NCBI GenBank assembly: GCA_038373865.1
Contig: JAXGGA010001662.1
Coordinates: 62,001-126,000, forward strand
Reading direction: 5' to 3'
Source: Uloborus plumipes
Taxonomy: Eukaryota > Arthropoda > Arachnida > Araneae > Uloboridae
Length of the DNA stretch: 64,000 nucleotides
Positions 11,401-23,400 of the stretch are shown here, one piece after another (positions within the stretch are counted from its first letter, which is position 1; each line of letters starts with the position of its first letter). The notes beneath the pieces were generated by a model, which did no database searches, was not told the DNA's origin, and saw nothing but the letters and a program-made list of their open reading frames with translations. Position numbers and translations under genes: made by a program.

Positions 11401-14400
11401 AAAGCGATCTCTGCATCCGATATGAAAATCGAATTTTACTTACTTTTCAAGCTAATTACTCTTTATTAGGAGTCAAATAAATGAAAATTCGCTTTGTTTT
11501 TTGCTCAGATCATTATTTTAAAATTTTTAAAGCAAAATTAACTGTTCTTTTATGAATCTAAATGTTAAACGATCGTTCCATTTTATTTTTGCATTAATTG
11601 TGTTAAACAGACATTAATAATATGTTTACAATTGACCTTTAAATGCAATTGTAAAAAAATTCACCAAAAAAAATTATTTTATGTTCCGTTTTTATGTTTT
11701 TAATGTCACTTGAATTCAATCGAAAACTTGAATTCACTCGTCACTTTGAAAACTGCAATCTAAGGATCTAAGGAAACTAAATCTTTTTTAAGAGGAAAAC
11801 AAATGAAATTCATTTTTATTTTTTTTTTAATTCAAAAAAAAAGCAATTTTTTTTTTTTTTCAAAATTGTTTGATTTTCACAAAATTATTTGATTTTTCAC
11901 AAAATTATTTAGTTTTTCACAAAAAACGGACTCTGTGAAAAATCCTGGACAGGCCCCTGGATTTGGTAAAATGAAAAAGAAAAAAAAAACATTTTCACAG
12001 CACAGTGCTCACAAGACTTAAAATATGATATAAAAGTTTTTCTCTCTTCAGTATTGGACATGTGCCACTGTATATTTTCAGAACCCCCCCCCCCCCAATC
12101 AAAATACATTACACTTTTATTCATATGAAATAATATCTTCAGTTTTATACTTCAATGTTATTTTATTTTCACCTTGTAAGTTATCATTTTGCTTCAATTA
12201 AAGTTTCTGATTTTTCAAATTTTATTTTCTCACTCATTTTGTATTGTCAATACTTTTTAGTGAACATTTATGCTTTGTATTTACAAAGAAACAAGAAAAA
12301 GAATGCCGTTTTGCAATGAGCTATTAAAAATATGACAAAAAAAAAATATGTTCATTAAATACATTGTCATTATCTTTACTTCATAATTTCAGGTGTTAAT
12401 GTAATTGATTTTTAAGAAAAATTTTTGAACATAACATAGAGTTTACACTGAAAGTTTTTAAAAAATATGTCCTAAAATAGTTTATTTTGTTACTTCCAGC
12501 CCTATCATATTCATGTTCAGAATCTAAGTCTTTTAAAATAGATGTAGAGACTATTTTGGTGAAAGTCAGAAAAAAGGATAACCGTTTTCTTCTTTTTGAA
12601 TTCTTAACAAATTACTTTTGGTCACCTTTTAGTTACTTTTTTGTCACTTTTTAGTCACCTTTGTTTTAAAATTTGTCACCTTTCTCACCTTTTTCTAAGA
12701 CCATCAGCAGTCCTCGCCCTGTATTTTCTGATTGACTAGAAAAAAAGGGGGCATGTGAAGAAAGAGAGAAAAGTAATTTGCTGACTAATAATCTACATGT
12801 GTTGAATATTTTTCATTTCAAGATTTCTATTCAAAATGATTAGGATTTTTTCTATGCATTTTCTAATTGAAATATCTTCATTTTCCCAAAACACGTTCTT
12901 TTTTCTCTTGAGTTAGTTAAGCGCAACTGCTCCCTGACCCTCTTGGGTTGCACCACTGCCTGGTACCATCTTACGAATTCTCGATTTCGGAGGGGGGGGG
13001 CTCGGCCCCCTCCTTAAATGCGCCCTTGGGTGAGGGAGATAGCTTCCCCCGAGCTTTGAAATCTAATATTTTTTAAAAAGGTAGAAGGTGGACGCAATTT
13101 TTGTTTTTTGATTTTTTAAAATATAAAATTTGGCGGCCCTCAGCATATATTCTTTTTTTGTTTTTTAATATTGCATCGATCTTATTGAATTATGTATATA
13201 TAATTTGATTTGTTTTATTAATTTAACTAATTTTAGTTACAGAGGTTCACGTACCTTTTAAAGCTCTCGCACATATTTATACAGTACTTTTTTTTTTCCA
13301 AACTGGGCAGCCTATAGTTTCCCGTTTACATGACCCCATGAACGAGAAAATTTCGAATTTTTCGCAACGAATATTGCAGTGAAGGAATCTTAACTATTTT
13401 TCGCGGCCCCAATTATTTATTTTTGATAAGTAATAATTGGGGCCGCGGAAAATACAGGACATTTTTAAAAATTCAGGTTTACTGATATTCTTAAGAATGT
13501 TCAAATTATTCCGCTTCTCTTTTAAATTTCGTTTAAAGTCCTGAAAATTTTTCTAAAATTTCATTTTAATAATAAAATAAAATCGGCGGCCCCTTTCTTC
13601 AGAAAAGTGGGGGGGGGGGTGTGACACCCCCCCCACACCCCCCCTTGCAGACGGCCCTGGTTGTGTACCAAGCAAAGCATATTTTGAAACTCATTTAATC
13701 CCAAAGCTGCACCACCACAGATTTTTTTGTCAAGATTATCATATTCAGACTTTTTTTTTTTTTTGATACATTGAGATACATTCTTTAGGGCAACTGAGAG
13801 TATACATCATTTGCACTCCATTTAGTAAATAATCGATTTCAAGAAGAGTATCGCCCATGTAGCACTTTGAAAGAGGTTTTAATGTTAACTGGGGCGGTAA
13901 CTCGCTACTCCAATACTTACCACTGTATTTTGCTCATTAAAAAGTTTTGCGTTACATAAAAATTGCTTACACTTTGTTCAAATAAATATTCATCTGAAAT
14001 CTTTAAGTTTCAAACTAAACTGAAAAAAATCTCTCTTCGACTCTAAAAAATCCCACTTAAAATTTTGATCAATGTGGGAAGTCCTGCATTACTTTTTTCC
14101 CTGTTGTAGATTTATTTTTTATTTTATTTTATTTATTTTTTTTTTTTTCAGTTTAAAAAGGTAAAAAATAGTACAAGGCAGGTTAGGCAGCTATGTTTGA
14201 ATTGATAAGGAGGTTTTAAATGATAGGGTTTTTCTTTTTGGAGGGGGATTATAACTCGCCTCCATGGTTACAAGCGTTTGTCTAGGTGGGGGTCATGACC
14301 CCTCCCTTAAACCGCATAATGCAACCTAAAATTGCATTTTTGAGACTTATAACTCGAAAAAAAAAAAACGCCAAACACGTCCTTTTAGCACAAAAATTGC

Positions 14401-17400
14401 ACTGTGACCCCTCCCTTTTCAAAAATGACCCTTTTATGAACCAGAAGCTGGATCAGCCCTTGCATGGTTGCCCCACTCCCTGTTCATTTTTATATCTGGA
14501 CATCATTCCTTTTTTCTGTTTAATTTTTCAAACTATTTGATGCATTATTTTCCTGTAAAAATCATATGAATTTTTACTTCTTTTCTATTTTTGATTGCTT
14601 TCATAAAAACATACTTATACTTAAATGCAGGAAGTTGAACCCAAGCTCTGCTATGAACGACTAACAAATGATGTTCCAAATATTTTGAGAAAGGATGCGG
14701 CTAGTTGTATTTCTGTACATCCAAAGGTAAAAATTGCTGAAAGTCTTATTGCAGTTGACTTGTTGTTATATCAAACTTGTCTTTGAAGTTTTTTTATTTG
14801 ATGAACTCTTTTGAAAAACATTACCATATCATTTTTATAAGTGAATTAATCATTTTCAGTAGTTAGTTGGTGCCATTATAATTACCAGCTGAACAGATAT
14901 TGTGAACTTGTTAATTGATTGAATGTTTGCGGCAGTTCCACACCTCACGTGATGCTTCATATATTTCATTTAAAATAATGTAATGAAAAGGTAATTAACA
15001 AAATTTTGTTGCTTAGGAAATGACACCCATTTGTGTGATTGTTTAAGAAAAGAAATTTGTCATTACCTATTGCTTTTCAATGAAATATATGAACCATCAC
15101 ATCTGGAACGAAATCTCTACATTTTATGGAATAACCCTATACCTAATTTTTCTAATTATTTCTCAACAATTGAGATATGTTTCAAATACAAATACAAATG
15201 CGGCGACCAGCAGCAGGCTCTGGGCCCAACTGGGCTGGTCCTAGTCAAATTAAAGACCCCAATGAAGATCAATGGCCCTCTTAAAGCTATCTACTCCATT
15301 GCTCCTTACCGCCTCTTCCGGTAAACTGTTCCAAGTTCCCACTACCCTGCTAAAGTAGTAATTTTTTCGAATTTTCAGGTTAGCCTGAGGTTTAAACAGC
15401 TTAAAACAATGACCCCTTGTCCTGCTTTCCGTGCAAAAATCCAACCCTGCGACATCATTCATTTTAATAAATTTATATAGCTGAATCATGTCCCCTCTGG
15501 TTCTCCTTTGCTCAAGACTATACATATTAAGCATTCTAAGTCTGGAATCATAGTCTAGATTAGAAAATCTGTTTACTAACCTTGTAGCCCTTCTTTGTAC
15601 CCTTTCTAATACATTAATATCTTTCTTCAGGTAAAGAGACCAAAACTGAACAGCATACTCCAAATGAGGTCTTACCAGACTTCTATATAGAGGCAGAAGA
15701 ACCTTTTTAGATTTGTTTGAAATAGATCTATTAATAAACCCAAGCATCCTATTGGCTTTGTTACTAGCTATGCTACACTGTTGGCTAAACTTGAAGTCCT
15801 GATTTATTAAGACACCTAGATCCATAACATTATCTGCTTTACTAATGACTGAACTCTGTAAATAATAGCTTGTATGCTTATTTGCATGACCTAAATGCAA
15901 CACTTGACATTTCCCAACATTAACTGCCATACCCCACTTGTCTGCCCATTTGGTAATATGATCCAAATCCTGTTGCAACTTATTTACTTGTTCGTCGTTT
16001 TCTACAACCCCCATAATTTTTACATCATCAGCAAAACAATTCATGTTTCCAGAAACATTTTCATGAATATCATTCATAAAAATAATAAACAAAAGGGGAC
16101 CTAAAACTGATCCTTGGGGTAGCTAACTTAAAACCTTAAAACCTCACTCCCTTTAGAATGGTTACCCCTAACAACTACTCTTTGTTTCCTTTCTGTCAAC
16201 TAATTTCTAACCCAAACTAGAATTTTACCCCCTATTCCTATATCAGCTAATTTACTGAGTAGTGCTACATGAGGCACCTTGTCGAAAGCTTTTTGAAAAT
16301 CTATGTAAACACATCTACACTCTTTTTGTTATCTAAAGCCATGGTAACCTTGTCATAGAAATGTAATAAATTAGTGGCACACGATTTACCTTTTCTGAAA
16401 CCATACTGCAAACTTGTCAACAGCCCATTATTTTCTAAGAAGTTCATAATCTTAATTTTGATCAATGTTTCAAAAATTTTATAAACCACTGAAGTTAGAC
16501 TTACAGGCCTATAATTTCCCGCATTGCCTCTAGACCCTTTCTTGAAGAGTGGTGTAATGTTAGCTAGTTTCCAGTCCTCTGGCACTATCCCTGAGTTATA
16601 CGACTCATTGAATATATATCAGTTACATTGGAACCTTAGCAACCAAAATTTACAATTTGTATTGTCATTGCTAAATTAATAGAGCAGAAAATTAAGAAAT
16701 ACTTAAAGCCCGTTACGAAGGGTTGACTTTGCAAGTCCCATACGTGATGCATTCAAATAAATTAAATTTTAATTAACAAAAATATTCAATAAAAATGTAA
16801 CTGTCAAGAGTATCTTTGCATCAAATGTAAACATTAAAAAATGTGTTCACTCCTGTTTAGATAAGATATTAGGATCTGTCTGTAGCAAAATGTTAGTGAA
16901 TTATTGAGTCTGATTTTTTCCGCACATGACGGCTAAATGGCCCTTTGAAAAAAATCAATTTTATACAATAAAATCCCACAATTTTTGTTTTAAAATTCTT
17001 AGTTTCAATGCATAAATAAACTTAAAAGCTAAAAATGCTATTTTAGCCAAGTTAAAACTAATAATTTTGTGCTTAGCTGTGGCAAAGTGCTATTTAAAAA
17101 ATATTCTGTCATTTTTTCCAAGTTTTTTTTATTTTTGTTAACCTGAGAGGACGCGCGGTACGTTTTGTGACACGAGAGCTTCGTGACAGGATCCATAGGC
17201 GTGGAGTGTTTTTTTTTTCAGTATGTTGAGTTTGTGAGTCAGAAAAGAATTATAGTTTCAACACTAAATTATAAATGGATAAGCAGCCAATAAAATAGGA
17301 TTTTAAAAGAAGGTTTAAGAAAGTATTACGGTGTAATTAAAGATTGTTTATTAAAGTTTATGTATATTTAATTCCTACGATGTTTGTAGGACAGGCATCT

Positions 17401-20400
17401 CTTTTTCTTTGGACATTCTCTGCATTTGATTTTTCATAATTATTTGTCCATTCCACAATACTCGTTATTACTGTTTTGCTTATCTTTTGGTTATCTTTTA
17501 ATATTTCATTATCTTTTAATATTACGTTTTACGCACTGTACAAGCTCTTTGTTTTGTTTTTATTCTGCACACTTTTATACTAAATGTTATTGCATACATT
17601 TATTTATTGTTAAAAATTATTCATCATAGTTTCTTGATGAAGATATACTTTAAAAAATATTTAATTTTTTTTTGTTCGATTAATCGTCAAAATTAGGCCA
17701 ATTATAAATAATCGGCTAAGTGACCAATTAATCAATGCATCCCTACCAGTGGCAGTTCATCCATAGGCGTTGCAGCACCCCAAGTAGTTTTTCCAAAAAA
17801 CCGCTTTTAAGTTATTATTTCATTCACATATATTTTTTTTATTCTGATCCTGAGCGAATATAAATAATACAAAATCCACAGTTGGTCATCAAAGGAGATT
17901 TCGTTACACACACACTCACGCCATTAAATTATCAGTCAAGTCAAACTTACGGCCTCAACTCAAGTGCGAAAATTTTTTTCCGTTCTTTCCGTAAAGCGCT
18001 GCACGGCGACCAGCTCCTTTGAGCTCGCTAAAAAGCTTTCTACGCATGCTCAACCTGACATGTAGTCAAGAGGGGGGTAGGATTTTTCAACCGCGCTGTG
18101 GGCTGCAACCGGTGCAGCTCCCTGAGATGCTTTAGTGACAGATTACTCGCATACGCATGCTGATTATTTTCTTTTCGCCGCTTTATTCTCTGTTTCAAAC
18201 TAAATATTTTTCAACTTTAGTAGTGGATGAAATGATGAGTGTTGAGCACTTGCCAGGTATTTCTTTTTCGCTGTTATCTTTGTCCGAAAAACATGCTATT
18301 AAGAAAACAGTCGTCCTGTTTCGGATTTTAACATTGCTCACGCTTCGATGAATTGAAAGTTCTCTCACCAGAGAAAATTTTACAAAGACATTCCCTAGAA
18401 ATAGTCAGATGATAGGTTAGCAGCCTTAGCTATGCTCAGTGCAGGAAAAGGTTTGATCAAAAATAAAAAGTTAAAAGGAATTTGCAAAATAAAAAAAGAA
18501 AAATGTACTTTATTTTAAAATAATTTAAAAAGGTTTATTTATTGTTTTCCCATTTGTTTGAATTAAGTAAATATAAATTATATGTTTAATGATTATTATA
18601 TCAATATTGCTACTTAAAAAACATTTTTTTTACATATTGACGTACGCATACAATTTTTGTTACATAAAAAATTGCAGCACCCCTAAGTTTGAGAGTCACG
18701 AGCCGCCACTGATCCCTACTTTAAACGACAAGAACACAGAAACTGTTCCTGTAATAAAAAGCAAAATATTTCATCAAATTTAGTATTTTAAATGCTGCAA
18801 CTATTTTTAATTTATGTTTTTAGATGTAAAATGAGTAACATTTATCTTTGTTCAGTTTTTAGCTCTTGGAACTCATCTAGGAGTGATTCATATTCTTGAT
18901 CATCAAGGCAATAATATTCGAAACAAAGAACTATTGCTGGCAAGTATAAGTTTATCAAAGGGTTGAAATTTGCTGGTTAAAGTTATTCAATTTTTGTATT
19001 CGCCAATGCTAAGAGGGATATCATGAAAAATATTAGTTTACTATTAACTCTGACATTGTTAAATGATTCAAAAAGAAATAAAAAGGTTGGTAAATGCTGT
19101 TTTATAATATCAGACATTTTGCTTGTTACTATCATAAATGGCCTACTTTTTAATATCTATAAACATCACAATACTTTGACTAAAGCTGTTGAGTTACATT
19201 CATACATTAGATAAGGGTTAACGAATGCTATTGGATGCCTTAAAACTGTTAGTAATTAAGTAGAACAATAATAAACATTGATATATTAAAATAAAGTTGT
19301 ATACTGAATGTTTTGCATAGTTGTTTTCTTAATTCATGCATTAATTCATGTGATATAATTTTAGCATGTGACTACTGTGAATCAAATAAGCATAGATGAA
19401 AAAGGTGATTACATTGCTTCATGTTCAAATGATGGAAAAGTAAGTATAAAACTTGAAAAAATATATTTGTAAAAACACAAGCACGTTTACCAGCAGAAAT
19501 AATTTGTTATGTTTTAAAAATTATTTTAGGTTGCCATTCATGGACTTTATTCTTCTGACTTCAGCACATCTGTTACTATAGAAAGACCTGTGCGATCTGT
19601 TGCTATTGATCCAAATTTCTCGAAATCAAGTGGAAATCGAAGGTTCATTATTGGCGAAGACAAGGTGTGTGATAAATGTGAATTGGGTTATTTTTAAAGA
19701 AAATAAATATTTATGAGAAGATCTTAATTTAAGTTTAAAGGCAATTTGATTGTGATAATCAATTTCTGACACTGGAATGTCAATGTTATATAGTTGAGCC
19801 CTGAATCGAGCACAAGCTCGGTTCAGGTTTAAGGGTTCAAGCTGGTAATTGAGTCATTATCTGTATTAAGGTATTGAAATTTTCCTCAAATCCAATGCAT
19901 GGTTTCAAGTGTGTCTGTTTCTGTTGTGGTACAAACGTTTCACTTAGTTAAGGCAATCAAAACCTCTGTATGTGAGGATCTGTCCTTAACAAATGAAATA
20001 CTACAGGTAGAATTACGCACTTATTTAGCAACTTCTAACAGAATTTGTAACAATGCTTTGGGGAGGAAAAAAATTGAAGAATATAAGAATAAAAAATGAA
20101 ATAAATAAAATTCATTTACATAAACTTGTTGATGATAACATGCATGAATCTTGATTTTTCTCTATTTGTTTTAAAATAAAATTTGCATGAAGTAACTAGA
20201 TTTTTAAAATAACATGAAAAGATAATGATTTTTTTAAATATTTTTTATTTATTAAAAGTAAGTTTATTTCCTTACTTGACCCAACTCCTGTGTCAGATCC
20301 CATGTACAAGTGTTTATGATACAAGTATGTGTGTGTGTTTCTGTAAATTGAAACTTTTTAGAAAAGTGGTTAATTTTTTTCAAATCAAACTAAAAAAATT

Positions 20401-20430
20401 GTATTAATTACAATAAACTTGTTTTGATTA

Positions 20431-20473
<43 letters not shown>

Positions 20474-23400
20474 AACACTGTATCTTTTTATTGCAAATAC
20501 AAATTAAGTTGAAAGTTTGTCCTATCAGCCTGTGATGTCCTCCACACAAATGTTATCTTGTTGATTAGTACAGTAGCTGCCACTTATATGAATCAAATGT
20601 GCTAAATAGCTTTGATTCAATAAAGCTGGATTTTGTTTTGTTTTTGAAAATTTGATTCATTAAAGCAGCTGATTCAACTGATCACTGATTCAATTAACCA
20701 GCCCTTACTGTACTATATTTGCAAAAGAAGTGAAGATTAAATTTTCATGTGCTCTCAACATTTATAAAGCTAACACCCAGTCTTGCGTTGCAACTAAATG
20801 TTATACTTTTTTTTTTCTGGTTTGCTGCTTTTCTTGTATTTTATGATTGAGTGTATATTTTCCCATGGCAGGTTGTTCTTTATGAACGACACATCTTGAC
20901 TGGTTACAAACCTAATGTGCTATACCAAGGTGAAGGTGCCATACGAAATTTGAAATGGAAAGAACGATTCATTGTTTGGGCAAGTGACAAGGTACTTTGG
21001 TAAAAACTTTTATTTAGCAGATATTTTTTACTACAGTCGACACTGGATATAACGACCGTCTCCTTCCTACAGAAAGGGGTTTTTATAACGAGTGGTCTCT
21101 ATAAGAGATAGAACATAGAATATATTGGAATACAGTCGTGGGTTTTCTCATCCGTCGTTATATTAGGATGGTCTTTGTAACAAGTGGTCGTTATAACGAG
21201 CGTCGACTGTATTAACTAATTATGTTACTTGATTTTTCTCTTATTCCAATGCTTATTTTTTCAAATTTGTTGTTTTTTAGACTGTTCGAGTGTATGACAT
21301 TAATTCAGGAAGAACCATTACTGTCATTCAAAGAGATCATGATCCTTTGTAAGTTTTAAAAATAATTTTTGAAAGCACGGTTTCCATCTTTTTGAAAAAA
21401 ATAATCTGTTTTTATTTTTCGGAGATAAAGCAGCTCTTAAGATTCATGTGCTTCCCGACATCATCAGTTGGGGAAGCTTGAAGTCAAATTGCCCAGAGAC
21501 CAAGAATGGGCGTTGGATAAAATAAACTTTTTATTTTCTTTTTATTTCTTCTATTGTTTCTTTATTTTTTCTTTCATCTTCTGAAGTTTTTTGTTCCTCC
21601 AAATTCAAAAATACCATACTATAGATGAACTAGTATTTTCTCTGAACAAAAAAAAAGCCAGCAAATATTTAGGATTTCATTGTTGCTAAAGCTCTTACAT
21701 GGACAACAATTTTATATAAGTAGAGATTTAATAATGCATGTTAACAAGTTTAGTAATATGTAGGCGTATTTATGTAGTTGAAAAATAAACATTTAATCTT
21801 AGTGCTGAAATAATAAGTGAAAGTAAAGAATGAAAAAGAACAAGAAATAACACTGGAAAAGATGTGAAGAATTCAAATGTATTTGAAAGTTTATTGTGTT
21901 GATTCTCTTAATCTGTGTTGTTGAGTTTTTTTTTTTTTTTTTTTTTCAATGTTAGTTTGAGTACTTGAAGTTTTCAATAATTTGATTTCTTATTTGTATT
22001 TAATTTTCTGTTGAAATTCTTGAGAATCGTTGTGTAAAGTATTGGATGTTCAATTTTCGGGCTTTACTCTAGATTGCTTTGCAACTTCTAATTATAATCT
22101 GCATTTAGAATAGTGTATCAGTGAATTTAATTTATGCATTAAAAAGTGAATTAATTATAATTAATGCATTTTTTAACTCATAAGTTAAATTTTATAATCT
22201 TTTAATTTTTATTAAATAAATTTTAAGTACTCTTTCAAACCAATAAGATTATGCAATGAATGTAATTTATTCTGTTCTGAACTCATCATGACAAAGATTT
22301 TGAGGTAACAGCTGAATGTACCATATTTACTATCTTATAGTCTAAGATCCCACCGCAGTTTATCTACACTCATAGCGTACACTCGTGACGTATATTTCAA
22401 ATTAAAGCTGATTTTTTTCTGAACATGATGCACTATGTCCGCCTATGTAAAAGTGCCCGAAACCTATAGGCAGCCTGGCCTAAACAGGTCACATGAATGT
22501 AATATTTCTACACTCATAACGTACACTCATGACTCATATATCAAATTGAAGCTAATTTTTTTCTGAACGTGGTGCACTAAGGCTGCCTATGTAAAAGTGG
22601 CCGCAACCTCTAGGCAGCCTGGCCTGAAGTTTAGGGTCCAAAATTTCAAATGGTTATAAAAGACGGAAAAATTGGTCGATTCTTTTGCTTTTTTTACTAA
22701 AATTATTCTTAATGTGAGTACTTTTTCGAAAAAAATTGATGAACTTAAATTTCAAAAATTGCCGATAGGGGGCGCTTTAGACTTTGGAGCTAAAAACAAC
22801 TACTTTTTACCGTTTGTTTTCATATTTTCGTAATTGATTCAAAGAGTTAAAACTCTAACTTAAACTTTGAGCCCAAAATATCAACTAATTTCCGGTTTTT
22901 AGCAATACTCGGACCAAACGTCAAAAATTGTGTTTTTCTGCTTTTCAACTAGTCCTTTCATGTAAAAAAATTATTAAAATCACCTGATAATGTTAAAATA
23001 AAATCAGATGAACCCTTTCGTAACTAAAAAAAAGAAAAAATAATTTTTTTTCCAACATTTTTTTTACCCAGAAATTTTGTATTTTACAACTCAGAAAGTG
23101 TGCATTTAATTTTATTTTCACATTATTAGTATCGCCAGATGATTTTAATAATCTTTTTTACATGAAAGGACAAGTTAAAAAGCAGAAAAACACATTTTTT
23201 GACGTTTGGTCCGAATATTGCTAAAAACTGGAAATTAGTTGATATTTTGGGCTCAAAATTTAAGTTAGAGTTTGAACTTTTTGAATCAATTACGAAAATA
23301 CGAAAAAAAACGGTAAAAAGTAGTTGTTTTTAGCTGCAAAGTCTAAAGCGCCCCCTATCGGCAATTTTTGAAATTTAAGTTCATCAATTTTTTTTCGAAA

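Larger units (their letters stand above)
8769..13659. mobile_element. 4.9 kb hAT shell
   Basis: Ends CAGGGCCGTC and GACGGCCCTG, bordered by a perfect 8-bp duplication GTTGTGTA (8761-8768, 13660-13667). The inside is full of stops and homopolymer G/C runs and has no transposase. A second transposon occupies 10464-12721. Confidence 0.9.

Noticed and set aside
18940..18945. GT donor at 18944 for exon 4
   Set aside because: It adds 4 nt and gives a stop within 12 codons of exon 5. The GC donor at 18940 keeps the conserved VNQIS strand in frame.
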